Below are positions 1 to 7,319 of a stretch of DNA of 31,233 nucleotides, piece after piece. The stretch lies in the NCBI GenBank assembly GCA_902812455.1, contig CADDZH010000062.1, forward strand, positions 1-31,233, given 5' to 3'. The translations under genes and the position numbers were made by a program. The DNA is from Chloroflexota bacterium (GTDB lineage Bacteria > Chloroflexota > Ktedonobacteria > Ktedonobacterales > Ktedonobacteraceae). Below the pieces are notes generated by a model, which was given only the letters and a program-made list of their open reading frames with translations, did no database searches and was not told the origin of the DNA. Position 1 is the stretch's first letter. Every line of letters begins with the position of its first letter.

Positions 1-47
1 ACGACCTGGACTTTGAATTCCGCACTATAGGATCGATACTTGCCCAT
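1..47 (-). CDS. IS3-type OrfA transposase, N-terminal fragment
   Basis: The minus strand starts with ATG at 47 and encodes MGKYRSYSAEFKVQVV before running off the window. The S-x-EFK-x-QVV pattern is the usual beginning of IS3-family OrfA proteins, small helix-turn-helix DNA-binding subunits of the transposase. A strong Shine-Dalgarno (AAAGGAGGG) sits 5-7 bases upstream. Only about 15 codons are visible, so the family call rests on this motif and on the IS end at 126. An IS66 or similar HTH transposase start is the alternative. Confidence 0.55.
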   Translation of the reverse strand, partial: MGKYRSYSAEFKVQV

Positions 48-126
48 GTGACCCTCCTTTGCTGAATCTCCCAAGTATATCACCTGAGTTGATTTCCCTG
101 GTGTCCAGTTTTACGGGGTCAGTACA
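1..126 (-). mobile_element. IS3-family insertion sequence, one end only
   Basis: The minus strand from 126 reads TGTACTGACCCC followed by GTAAAACTGGACACC. This is the type of terminus seen on IS3-family elements (TG start, then GACCCC and GGACAC). A ribosome binding site (AAAGGAGGGTC) and a transposase-like start codon follow within 80 bases. The rest of the element lies left of the window. The outer boundary is placed at 126 because OLD-type coding sequence resumes immediately after it. No target duplication can be read because only one end is visible. Confidence 0.6.
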
Positions 127-1143
127 TACGACCTGATTCGGAAGATGTTTGTACAGTTTACGAATCGCGATTTTGATGTTGGATATATTCCCTCGCAGCA
201 AGCAACCATTGAATTGCACATACGCATGATCAACCGATGGGGGGATATTCCCTTAGAGTATAGTGGAGCGGGCATTGCTGAAGCGTTATTCCTTAGCACA
301 CTCATTGCAGGTGACGAAGGTCGAGTGATCCTGCTGGATGAACCAGCATCGAATATTCATATTACCATGCAGAAGGCACTTATGAACGAGATACGAATTC
401 ATAGCCGGAATGATACGCAGTTCTTTATCGTGACCCACTCGCCGATTCTGGTTGACCCTGCAATGCTGCCTCATATCTCCTATTTTTCTCTGCGCGATGG
501 TCACACCGAACGCTCACCCACCGGCCCTCTCCAGATAAGTATGCAAGACCGCAAACGACTTGAGCAAGAATTGCGTAAAACGGTGGAGTCACGAGCTTTA
601 CTTTTCAGTCGGTATGTGCTACTTATGGAAGGTGATACTGAACTGGCAGTGCTACCGATCTGGTTTGAAAAAACATTCAATCAGTCGTTTGAGGGGCAAG
701 ATATCGCCGTTTATAACGTGGGCGGCGATCAAAATTTTAAGCCTCTGCTCCAGTTTCTACACTGGTTGCATATTCCCTGGGCGATTGTTTGCGATGGAAA
801 GGTCATAAGCTACCATTTGAACGCTTATCCGGCTCAAAGCAGCAATAAAAGTATTGCTGAGCAATTAGAGGAAGTAGGAATATCCTGCGCGAACGTTCTC
901 AACAGGACTAATTTCGCGCAACTTTGCCAGGAGCTTGAAGCATTCGGCGTCTTCACACTCGCCAAGAATCCAACTGATGAGATTGAGGCGCTGCCGATCA
1001 TCCAAGGGCATATAGGCGAGGCGAGAAATCGTTTCCCGAAAAGCAAGGTACGGCAAGACCAATATATTGCCGAAACTTACCCATGTCCCGAGGAAGTTGC
1101 TGCTCTGTTACAAAAAATTGTTGAGTATTTTTTAGGTGAGTGA
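127..1143 (+). pseudogene. OLD-family ATP-dependent nuclease, 5'-truncated by the IS
   Basis: This is the C-terminal part of an OLD-family protein, an ABC-type ATPase fused to a TOPRIM nuclease used in phage defence or DNA processing. The frame is open from the IS junction at 127 (YDLIRK, then Met at 145). Counted from that Met, an SGAG signature-like motif lies near residue 40, Walker B VILLDEP at 61-67, and the THSP switch histidine at 97-100. The TOPRIM motif EGDTE is at 162-166 and a CDGK stretch at 216-219. Full OLD proteins are about 550-650 residues with Walker A near the N terminus; that half is missing here. The usual DxD of TOPRIM reads CDGK, so one acidic residue also looks absent. 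No ribosome binding site precedes the ATG at 145. It is probably non-functional, though the intact frame suggests a recent insertion. Confidence 0.75.
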
Positions 1144-1446
1144 CTATCGAGCATCGACGTACCTACGAGCGGTTCAAACAGGATGCTGCGTCCTTGGAAG
1201 GCATGATCTTTCCACCCACGTCGGAATCCCTGGCCGTCATCGACGAGATCTCCCGCTAACCGTTGGATGAGATGGCCAGGGATATACTGGGTCGGCAGAT
1301 GTGCTTCGCCATCGACATCGAGCAACTGGTGGTAGACCTGTGGGCCGATGATCGCCTGTGCAGGACTAGGCGCAGCAGCAGGAACCACACATTACTTGTA
1401 CTTTGGGATTGTTTGAGGTAGGTGTGTAGTACCGCAGAGGAGCAGT
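1144..1446. other. Gap with degenerate coding remnant
   Basis: No intact gene is called in these 303 bases. A frame beginning with GTG at 1140, overlapping the OLD stop, runs 39 codons (TIEHRRTYERFKQDAASLEG...) to TAA at 1257-1259. It is then open again for about 60 codons. This looks like a decayed gene once coupled to the OLD gene, but I do not recognise the family. The minus strand is also open across 1077-1388 without recognisable motifs. The last 15 bases hold the ribosome binding site GCAGAGGAGC for the next gene. Confidence 0.3.
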
Positions 1447-1929
1447 ATGGAACAATTCAGTCAAGAAAGCATAGGTCAGCGAGTCCACAAAGCGATAGAA
1501 AGGTTCGCCCTTTACGACAGCGAACTCCTCAGCATTGATTGCAATGAGCGTTCCATCACGCACCGACTTGCTATGTATCTGCAGGATGAGTTCGAAGGAT
1601 GGGACGTTGACTGCGAATATAACCGTGACCATCATTCGCCAGATCATGTGAAACGGCTATACTCTCTCATAGAGCAGATTTCTACAAGCGATACAGACGC
1701 AAAGACGGTCTTTCCCGACATCATTGTTCATCATCGCGGAACATCTGAGAATTTGCTTGTGATCGAGGTAAAGAAAAGCCGCAATCCAGAACCTGATAAG
1801 CGAGATAAACAGAAGCTGCAGGCGCTTAAGGAAGAATTAGGCTATCGCTATGCTCTTTTTCTCCGTTTCAACGCGGGAAGCGATTTTCAGGAAGGCCAGG
1901 ACCTGCTTCGGGAGCTTCATTGGGTCTAA
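1447..1929 (+). CDS. Small PD-(D/E)XK nuclease-like protein
   Basis: A 160-residue protein with a well-placed ribosome binding site (AGAGGAGCAGT before ATG). The N-terminal helix contains ERSITHRLAMYLQDEF, then a strand region GWDVDCEYNR, then FPDIIVHHRG around residue 90. IEVKKS follows near residue 106-111, and KLQALKEELGYRYALFLRF after that. PD...hEVK with a conserved upstream Glu/Asp is the active-site layout of the PD-(D/E)XK restriction-endonuclease-like fold. Such small stand-alone proteins are common beside defence ATPases. Location just after a truncated OLD nuclease hints at a defence-related locus, but that link is inferred. The substrate is unknown. Confidence 0.6.
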   Translation: MEQFSQESIGQRVHKAIERFALYDSELLSIDCNERSITHRLAMYLQDEFEGWDVDCEYNRDHHSPDHVKRLYSLIEQISTSDTDAKTVFPDIIVHHRGTSENLLVIEVKKSRNPEPDKRDKQKLQALKEELGYRYALFLRFNAGSDFQEGQDLLRELHWV

Positions 1930-2004
1930 CATTGATTGGCCGAAATAAACTTGGAAGAGTGGGAGGTTCCCTTCGGTTGCTTTAAAGGAAAGATCATCCA
2001 CCTC

Positions 2005-2589
2005 TTATGAAGTTACGCCCAGCGCAACAAGCATTGCCAGGGCGGAGTTGACGGCTTGCACTGAAAACAGCTCCGGGTCATAATGCCGGCCTGCCCATAA
2101 CCGCAGTTCTCGATGCTCTGGATGCCGCCGGTCGGCTAGCGCCTCGATCAGATTCTGGTACCCGCTTGTCCCCCCGCAGTCCTCTGGCGGGCAGGCGCGT
2201 CTCCCATCTATACAACGCGGAACGAGCGAGTTCTCGGTGCGCGGCCAGGTGTCCTCGACTGTGACCTGATGCTGCCAGGAGTCGCCAAAGTCGTACTCAT
2301 ACACAAAGCTATCTCCTTTTTCGTGAGCGATATCACGCAGCTTGACGCGCCGGTCATCCTGGATATCAATATCGTCAAAGTCCGGGTCTGGCTCCCCGTA
2401 GCGCGTCTCACCCACGATGAACTGGTGCAAATGGTAGTTCTCCCACCCCATGACCACCTGCAAAACGTGGTGCAGTGCAGCAAGCGTGATCCGATCGGAA
2501 ACCGTGATGCGCCGCCAGATGGGTGGCTCGATGCCGATAAGGCGAATGTCCAGTTCGTAGACGCGCTCGGTGGTGGAACGACGTGGCAT
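2005..2589 (-). CDS. Plasmid pRiA4b ORF-3-like protein
   Basis: This 194-residue protein matches the pRiA4b ORF-3 / IS1096 TnpR-like family (PF07929). Near the start it has VYELDIRLIGIEPPIWRRITV, then TLAALHHVLQVVMGWENYHLHQF, a GEPDPDF segment, and FVYEYDFGDSWQHQVTVE near residue 95-115. An acidic CPPEDCGG motif lies near 135 and a YDPELFSV-type tail near 170. These are hallmark family blocks, and the length is typical. The family is frequent on plasmids and near transposons, but its biochemical role is not established. The stop lies 75 bases from that of the upstream convergent nuclease-like gene. Confidence 0.85.
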   Translation of the reverse strand: MPRRSTTERVYELDIRLIGIEPPIWRRITVSDRITLAALHHVLQVVMGWENYHLHQFIVGETRYGEPDPDFDDIDIQDDRRVKLRDIAHEKGDSFVYEYDFGDSWQHQVTVEDTWPRTENSLVPRCIDGRRACPPEDCGGTSGYQNLIEALADRRHPEHRELRLWAGRHYDPELFSVQAVNSALAMLVALGVTS

Positions 2590-2749
2590 CAGTACACTAC
2601 ACTCCTCTCATCTATAGTGCTGTACTTTCCAGTCTACAATAGCCGTCAAGTGAAACCGTTCGCGCTTCCCTCATACGTACTATGCGTTCCTCATGAGTCG
2701 CGCTATCACCAGAACAAATGTGATACTGATATGATTCGGTAATCAAACC

Positions 2750-2762
2750 ACTTATAATAAGT
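2750..2762. promoter_or_regulatory. Short AT-rich palindrome
   Basis: ACTTAT-A-ATAAGT is a perfect 6+1+6 palindrome between two minus-strand genes, with CCA/TGG flanks nearly extending it. It lies 160 bases upstream of the pRiA4b-like gene. It could be an operator or part of a promoter. Nothing else is evident in 2590-2849. Confidence 0.25.
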
Positions 2763-2849
2763 TGGTGGCCGAAGCAAGGCAATGCGAGCCGCTTTTTGAC
2801 AAACTTGCGTGGATCACCGTACGTGATCCAGAACCTGATCTGAGGACCA

Positions 2850-3257
2850 CTATAACCAATCCTTGTCGAATCTGCGCTGAAGCTCAGCATCAGCATCGGG
2901 ATTAAATCCACGCCGGAGGGGAAGTTTAGCCCGGAAGGAAGAAGCAGCACCGCCTAGGGCGGCAATTCCTCCAATGATGAGAGCTACAGCCAGCACGTTA
3001 TTCAGTCGTAGAATCAAGAGCAGGACTCCGCTTACGAGAAGACATATACAGATCAGGTAGAGTATGCGCCTGGCACCTTTCCCCGCTCTCCCTTGCGCCT
3101 GCTCCAGCAAAAAGCAAAACTCACAGATATATTTTCTTCCTTGCTGGTGAACATGCTGCATACAAAAGCCTTGCTAGCACATTTTACACGTCACAATCGA
3201 GGGGTTTCGACAATCCGGATAGTGGCAATTGTCGGCGGCTATTTGCTGATACTCCAT
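2850..3257 (-). pseudogene. Zinc-binding two-TM protein interrupted by TAG
   Basis: An ATG at 3257 with the ribosome binding site GGAAGGAAG upstream opens MEYQQIAADNCHYPDCRNPS, continues IVTCKMC, and meets TAG at 3176-3174. The same frame then continues QGFCMQHVHQQGRKYICEFC and about 85 further residues to 2850. Read across the stop, the N terminus has a regular series of Cys/His (CxxxxC, CxxC, CxxxH, CxxC). This resembles a small treble-clef or B-box-like zinc module. Two hydrophobic helices follow (about residues 68-84 and 88-104), then a charged tail. The Cys/His spacing continues across the TAG, which argues for one gene broken by a CAG-to-TAG change. An internal ATG at 3161 could yield a 103-residue product lacking most zinc ligands. 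I do not recognise the family. Confidence 0.55.
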
Positions 3258-3606
3258 AGGAGTAAACTTCCTTCCTATTCGAACAGGCGCGTGAGAGAAA
3301 AAGTGTTTGACTGTCTTGATCGCAACCTGTCACAGAAAATATAGCAGAAAGTTATATCCATTGCAAGAGGAAGACAACTTCGGGCTTGGCATGTCTGCCA
3401 GTTCTGGCAAGTATCGTTCTTTGTCTTCTTCCGCCATCGAAACGTGTATCGGCAAGCAGAATAGGCATCATATGTAGAAACATGCTGCGTAAATTATAGA
3501 CACCTGTATAGAAACAAAATGGAACAAAATGACACATTTTGTCGTATTAAATCCTCTTTTGCATTTATCAACCGAACGACAAAACCACTGGAAAAACGGT
3601 TTATTA
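3258..3606. other. AT-rich gap, no gene seen
   Basis: About 350 bases without a convincing gene. The frames here are short, lack ribosome binding sites and show no motifs. The stretch separates the minus-strand zinc/TM gene from the plus-strand promoter of the winged-helix gene. Confidence 0.4.
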
Positions 3607-3635
3607 TTGATACAAATGTTCTAGTATGTTATACT
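3607..3635 (+). promoter_or_regulatory. Predicted sigma70 promoter for winged-helix gene
   Basis: TTGATA at 3607-3612, a 17-base spacer, and TATACT at 3630-3635. Transcription would start near 3642 and give a leader of about 290 bases before the ATG at 3935. No other gene lies between. Confidence 0.55.
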
Positions 3636-3934
3636 GTCGTTGAAATACCGGGCGGTTGCTTTCATAAGCTCACGAATACTGATATGGGGCAGCACGGAAC
3701 GATGGAGCGCTATGTTCCATTGGCTTTGTCCCATATCTCGGGTGGGTATCCTGCTTCCCACTAGCATACAAAAGTAATGCCGTGAGTGATGGCCTGTTCG
3801 TCACTGGCCGTGATGGCGCCGAGAGTTAATATAGGTGCCGGACTTGGTTGCCGGCTGGGGGATATTTGTCATATGGCACTTGCAGAAGGTATTGAGTGCT
3901 GCCGCCTCGCCATGCAATAAAGGGGTCCCTGGTC

Positions 3935-4381
3935 ATGTCGCGTGGCAATCACACAAACGAACACTTCCCAACGTTCGAATTGAGGCTGCCTGAAAACCGC
4001 CTGCTTATCGGCCACAACGCGACACGGACGCTCTCGTTGCTGTCAGGCGATGCCGAGCGCCCTGTTTCGGCAGTCATGGCGCAGAAGCGTTTTACTCCCC
4101 GAGAATGGGCGGTGTTGCGCTTGCTTATCCAGTCGTATCCGTACGCCGTCCCCTACGACGACCTGTACGCTGCCATGCACAAACGCCCACTTGAGGGCAG
4201 CCGGCAGCACCTGCTTGCCGCGAGACAACGCGGGCGGCTCCGAGAGGAATTACGGCCTCTGCGGGATGCCATCTCCAGTCTTCGCGGCAAGCTGCAATCA
4301 TTTGCCCTGGGAATAGCCTTTCAGCATGATGTGGGCTACATTCTGATCATCCAGCGCCCACAAAGGCGTCGCCCACCGTAA
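3935..4381 (+). CDS. OmpR/PhoB-type winged-helix DNA-binding protein
   Basis: A 148-residue protein starting at ATG 3935, preceded by AAAGGGG; an upstream in-frame ATG at 3896 lacks a ribosome binding site. Residues from about 62 match the Trans_reg_C winged helix: RFTPREWAVLRLLIQSYPYA, then VPYDDLYAAM, then ISSLRGKLQSFALGIAFQHD and VGYIL. This is the usual LTPxExxLLxxL ... LRxKL ... GVGYxL layout. No receiver domain is present, so it is a stand-alone DNA-binding protein. The stretch between the first helices and the recognition helix carries an unusual Arg-rich insert (AARQRGRLREELRPLRD). The 22-bp tandem array starting 66 bases past its stop is an attractive binding target, but that is inference. 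Confidence 0.65.
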   Translation: MSRGNHTNEHFPTFELRLPENRLLIGHNATRTLSLLSGDAERPVSAVMAQKRFTPREWAVLRLLIQSYPYAVPYDDLYAAMHKRPLEGSRQHLLAARQRGRLREELRPLRDAISSLRGKLQSFALGIAFQHDVGYILIIQRPQRRRPP

Positions 4382-4446
4382 CCAGACACATACCTTGACC
4401 TGCCCTCTCTCCTTCCTCTCTCTTGCTCACCGCCTGTCTGTGATCT

Positions 4447-4556
4447 TCAAAAAAGCCGTCATTGGTCGATGAAAAGTCCGTCACGGGTCGCCAAAAAAGG
4501 ATGTACCGGTCGATGAAAAGACCGCCATTGATCGCCGGAAAAACGGTCATGAATCA
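4447..4556 (+). repeat. Five tandem 22-bp iteron-like repeats
   Basis: Five adjoining units of exactly 22 bases (4447-4468, 4469-4490, 4491-4512, 4513-4534, 4535-4556). Each has two variable bases, an A-tract of four to six, then a GC-rich tail; the shared core is close to AAAAGxCCGTCATTGGTCG. Four units end in TCG. Units alternate in their first bases (ATGAAAAG in units 2 and 4, CC or TC before the A-tract in 1, 3 and 5), giving a 44-base superperiod. A 22-base period is two helical turns, so all A-tracts lie on one DNA face. This is the layout of plasmid iterons or of multimeric regulator sites. No rep gene is nearby. Confidence 0.7.
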
Positions 4557-4603
4557 CTAGCAAAATCCAGTTGTTTTAGCTACACTTACCTTTGGTTGTG
4601 GTG

Positions 4604-4623
4604 ATTAGAAATTCCGTTCTAAT
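4604..4623. promoter_or_regulatory. Inverted repeat downstream of the 22-bp array
   Basis: ATTAGAA and TTCTAAT are separated by six bases, just after the 22-bp array in an AT-rich stretch. It could be an operator or origin-associated site. No function can be assigned. Confidence 0.3.
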
Positions 4624-4710
4624 TCCCCTCACAGAAAAAGCTAAGAGATATGTTCTCAGCGAACAGCGTACCTGTACAAACAGGCACAAGCCTCATAGCG
4701 TTTTGCTCCT

Positions 4711-4975
4711 AACCAGGGCTGGCACATTCGCAAGTCGCCCCCTTTGACGGCACGGCCAGTTCACATCCCTACTCCCTTGGATCTGAACTAGCCGTAAGAG
4801 AAGCGCCGAGATAACCCCATAGCCTTACTCGCCATGAGCACAAGCGCGGGGGACAAGGCTCAGCGTGAGCGGTGTGCTGGCTCTTGACCGCGTGCATGGT
4901 CACGGGAACCGGCGTGTGCGCGTGCCGGCAGGCGGGTGTGTTGACGTGTCCGCGCTCGCCTGGGGTGAACGCTCA
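4711..4975 (+). ncRNA. Candidate orphan omega RNA (HEARO-like), no IscB
   Basis: A gene-free stretch with dense pairing. Near its 5' end is CAGGGCTGGCACATTCGCAAG (4714-4734 region). This resembles the conserved CAGG-CTG-x-ACATTCG-x-AAG block I recall from IscB-associated omega RNAs. A 17-base stem with two mismatches follows (arms 4752-4768 and 4779-4795). Then come CCCC at 4815-4818 and GCGCGGGGGACAA at 4844-4856, and a perfect hairpin GCTCA-GCG-TGAGC (4858-4870). Further hairpins have arms 4885-4889/4898-4902, 4909-4913/4924-4928 and 4930-4934/4957-4961. HEARO RNAs normally sit directly upstream of iscB, and none is here; stand-alone copies are known in Ktedonobacter genomes. The 5' end and any guide portion are undetermined. 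The identification rests on remembered consensus and needs a covariance search. Confidence 0.4.
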
Positions 4976-5035
4976 TCAGCATAACTGTTGCGACCGCGAG
5001 GAGGTTTCGTTTCTACCTTTGTGCGTTCTCGAGTA

Positions 5036-5134
5036 GAGAAGAGAAAAGAGAGCAGGCAAGGACAGCAGCGCGGCATCCTTTATAGGACCGATCACCCGTT
5101 GCCGCTTGCCTGGCTCTTCTTCTCTGTTCTTCTC
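5036..5134. repeat. Imperfect purine/pyrimidine inverted repeat
   Basis: The arm 5036-5060 (GAGAAGAGAAAAGAGAG, then CAGGCAAG) pairs imperfectly with 5105-5134 (CTTGCCTGG, then CTCTTCTTCTCTG). This would make a long hairpin with a ~45-base loop just upstream of the TnpB element. It may belong to the left end of that element or to a remnant of an earlier insertion. Confidence 0.4.
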
Positions 5135-5182
5135 TTTGAATCCGCGTGCAATCACCTGCTACGAATAAGCAGTCAACAGTAG

Positions 5183-5227
5183 GCGCCAAGGAGTCCCCTG
5201 GCTTTAGCCACGAGGAGGAATTGGCGC
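5183..5227 (+). other. Left-end hairpin of the TnpB element
   Basis: GCGCCAA at 5183-5189 pairs with TTGGCGC at 5221-5227, and inside them TGGCT-TT-AGCCA (5199-5210) forms a second stem. The inner sequence resembles the right-end hairpin at 6578-6598. It could be the left-end recognition structure or the relict right end of another TnpB element. Confidence 0.45.
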
Positions 5228-5282
5228 AAGCTTCACAGATATATGGCTTGACATATCCTGTGAAAATTTGTACATTTGTCCT

Positions 5283-6590
5283 ATGAAACAAATAATCACG
5301 GCGAAGCTGAAACTGCATACGGATACTTCCCAGTTTGCCGCATTGCGGGCAACGCAATTGGCGTATCGGGGTGCTCTGAACTATGTCTCCCGCTATGCCT
5401 TTGCGCATGGCAAGAAGAGCAATCAGCAATGGTTGCAACACGAGACCTATGCAGAAGTGCGTGCCATCTACCATTTGCCTGCTCAGATGGCCTGCAATGT
5501 GCCGCGCCAGGTGGGAGCCACCTACAAGACGCTCTGGACGAAAGTCAAGCAAAACGCGGTAGCTCGCAAAGCTGGTGTGACCAAGAAGCGCTATAAGGGG
5601 TTGGACCATCCGCCCAGGTATGTCTCCCCAACGCTTACCTACAACTATCGCCGTGACTACAGCCTGAAGGAAGGTCAGCAGGTGAGTATCCTCACGCTTT
5701 CAGGGCGCGTGTTGGTGCCCTATACGGGGTATAACAAGCATGTTGCCCTGCTGCACCATGGAGCACATATCGGAGCGGCTAAGCTCTGGTACGACAAACC
5801 ACACAAGCAGTTCTATCTGCTTGTCATGCTTGAGCTGGAGATAGAACCGCCTCCGCCAGAAAGGCACCAGCACGTGGTCGGGGTCGATGTGGGACAACGC
5901 TACCTAGCGGTCACAGCCCGGCTGGATAACGGAGCATCCTTCTATTCAGGCAAACAGGTGCGTGCCAAAGCGGACCACTATGCACGTCTGCGCAAACGGT
6001 TGCAGCACAAAGGCACTCGCTCGGCCACCCGACGACTCGTCGTGCTTGCTGGGCGAGAGAGACGGTTGAAACAAGCTGTCAACCATGAGATCAGCCGGCG
6101 TATTGTTCGTGATGCACCAGGGAGCCTGATCGGCCTGGAAGACTTAACGCAGATCCGTGAACGAGTGAGGCGGAAACGCGGTAAACAGGCCACGAAGAAG
6201 CAGCGCAAAGCCAATCGGCACGCTTCGGCATGGGCGTTTGCCCAGTTGCATGGCTACATCGCCTATAAGGCCCTCTTGGCGGGCAGCATGGCGGTGAAAG
6301 TGGATGCCTACCACACCAGCCAAGCCTGCCCCAGGTGTGGCTATGCGAGCCCAGACAATCGCCTCCACAAGGGGTTGTTGTTTGTGTGTCAGAGTTGCCA
6401 CTATTGTCTGCATGCGGATCTCATTGGTGCGCGCAATATTGCGCTCAGAACGCTCGTCAGCCGGCAAGACTGGCTGACGACGGGCGTCTTGTCAGTACAC
6501 CCTGATGGGTCGGACGCTGAAGCCAAAGCTGCACGGCGGGCTCGCTATGCAGAGTTGCGGTGGAGTCCAGGCCCAAGCCCCCAGCTTTAG
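5283..6590 (+). CDS. tnpB: TnpB RNA-guided endonuclease of IS605 superfamily
   Basis: A 435-residue TnpB counted from ATG 5283; an ATG five codons upstream (5268) is possible, and neither has a good ribosome binding site. TnpB is an omega-RNA-guided DNA nuclease that helps retain the transposon. The N terminus MKQIITAKLKLHTD is the typical WED/OrfB beginning. RuvC-I Asp202 lies in VGVDVGQRYLAV, RuvC-II Glu286 in GLEDL, and RuvC-III Asp379 in HADLIGARNIA. A zinc ribbon is formed by C349-x2-C352 and C369-x2-C372. All catalytic and zinc residues are present and the frame is intact, so the protein should be active. No TnpA is nearby. The 3' end overlaps the right-end hairpin, where the guide RNA scaffold is expected. 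Confidence 0.93.
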   Translation: MKQIITAKLKLHTDTSQFAALRATQLAYRGALNYVSRYAFAHGKKSNQQWLQHETYAEVRAIYHLPAQMACNVPRQVGATYKTLWTKVKQNAVARKAGVTKKRYKGLDHPPRYVSPTLTYNYRRDYSLKEGQQVSILTLSGRVLVPYTGYNKHVALLHHGAHIGAAKLWYDKPHKQFYLLVMLELEIEPPPPERHQHVVGVDVGQRYLAVTARLDNGASFYSGKQVRAKADHYARLRKRLQHKGTRSATRRLVVLAGRERRLKQAVNHEISRRIVRDAPGSLIGLEDLTQIRERVRRKRGKQATKKQRKANRHASAWAFAQLHGYIAYKALLAGSMAVKVDAYHTSQACPRCGYASPDNRLHKGLLFVCQSCHYCLHADLIGARNIALRTLVSRQDWLTTGVLSVHPDGSDAEAKAARRARYAELRWSPGPSPQL

Positions 6591-6604
6591 CTGTGGGGTC
6601 ACTG
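6440..6604 (+). ncRNA. Predicted TnpB omega RNA (reRNA) scaffold
   Basis: In the TnpB family the guide RNA derives from the 3' part of tnpB through the right-end hairpin, with the guide copied from flanking DNA. Here the hairpin at 6578-6598 ends just before the flank, so the guide would begin near 6600-6605 inside the interrupted Rpn gene. The 5' limit is a guess from family sizes. Confidence 0.35.
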
Positions 6605-7287
6605 ACACCTACAACGATCCAGATATGGCCGAGCGTCTTCTACGTTATAATGTTCTGGCAAGAAGTGAGCATAAGCTTCCTGTCTTGTCTTGTGTAATTT
6701 ACCTGCTCAGGACCGGGGAGACTTCGTTATCACCGCTCAGTTGGCGGTTGCCCAACGGGCAGGAAGTACTTGAGTTCCATTACCAGAGCCTTGAGCTAGG
6801 AGCACTCACACCAGAAGAACTCTTGCGGACGGGTCAGGCAGGATTGTTGCCACTCTTGCCTTTAACGAACGGCGGAGCGAGACGCGAGATCGTAGAAACC
6901 ATGTTTAGCGAACTGCTCAGTGCAGGGAAGATCGAACTGGTGCCTATAGGCTATACGTTGGCCTCCCTCGCCTTTAGCCAGGGAAATAGAGCTGACCAGG
7001 ACTGGTTGTTAAGGAGGTTTCATGAAATGCATGACATCCTGCGAGATACTCCCATCTATCAAGAGATACTGAAAGAAGGCCGCGAGGAGGGGCTCGAAGC
7101 TCTCCGCCAGGCCGTCACCGACATTATTGCCGAACGTTTTCCTAAGCTAGCTCGCCTGGCCAAGAAGCAGGTTGCCGTTGTTGAGGACCCGGAATTGCTA
7201 CGGCATGCCCTGGTCAAGGTGAGTCTTGCACAAACACCCGAGGAAGCGAAGCAGCATCTACTTGCCCTTGATGAGATGGAAGCATAA
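6604..7287 (+). pseudogene. Rpn-family nuclease/transposase-like protein, N terminus lost
   Basis: Family homology begins at TYNDPDMAERLLRYNVLARS directly after the TnpB right end. It continues through KLPVLSCVIYLLRTGE, a charged middle, IYQEILKEGREEGLEALRQA, and a tail VTDIIAERFPKLARLAKKQV. This is the Rpn/YhgA-like PD-(D/E)XK family of recombination-promoting nucleases. These proteins usually carry the nuclease core in the first 100 residues, and that part is missing. The frame is formally open upstream into the last codons of tnpB, so a chimeric start is possible but not native. The first ATG within family sequence is at 6625. The matching N-terminal half is not recognisable left of the TnpB element, so a deletion or older rearrangement may have followed insertion. 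Confidence 0.7.
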
Positions 7288-7319
7288 TTGAGAAGTGCGG
7301 AAGGTGAAGTACTGCATTG

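Larger units (their letters stand above)
5183..6604 (+). mobile_element. IS605-superfamily TnpB-only element
   Basis: A tnpB gene is flanked by related subterminal hairpins. The left one (5183-5227) has outer arms GCGCCAA/TTGGCGC and inner CCTGGCT-TT-AGCCACGAGG. The right one (6578-6598) is CCCCCAGCT-TT-AGCTGTGGGG and begins inside the last tnpB codons. Hairpin ends without inverted terminal repeats, and no tnpA, fit the non-autonomous IS1341-like layout. The right boundary is placed near 6604, where Rpn-family coding homology resumes. The left boundary is uncertain and may lie before 5183. Confidence 0.6.

Noticed and set aside
3519..3764. Short plus-strand frame with FIIDTNVLV, resembling a PIN-domain start
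   Set aside because: The resemblance ends after nine residues, and a sigma70 promoter overlaps it; no ribosome binding site.
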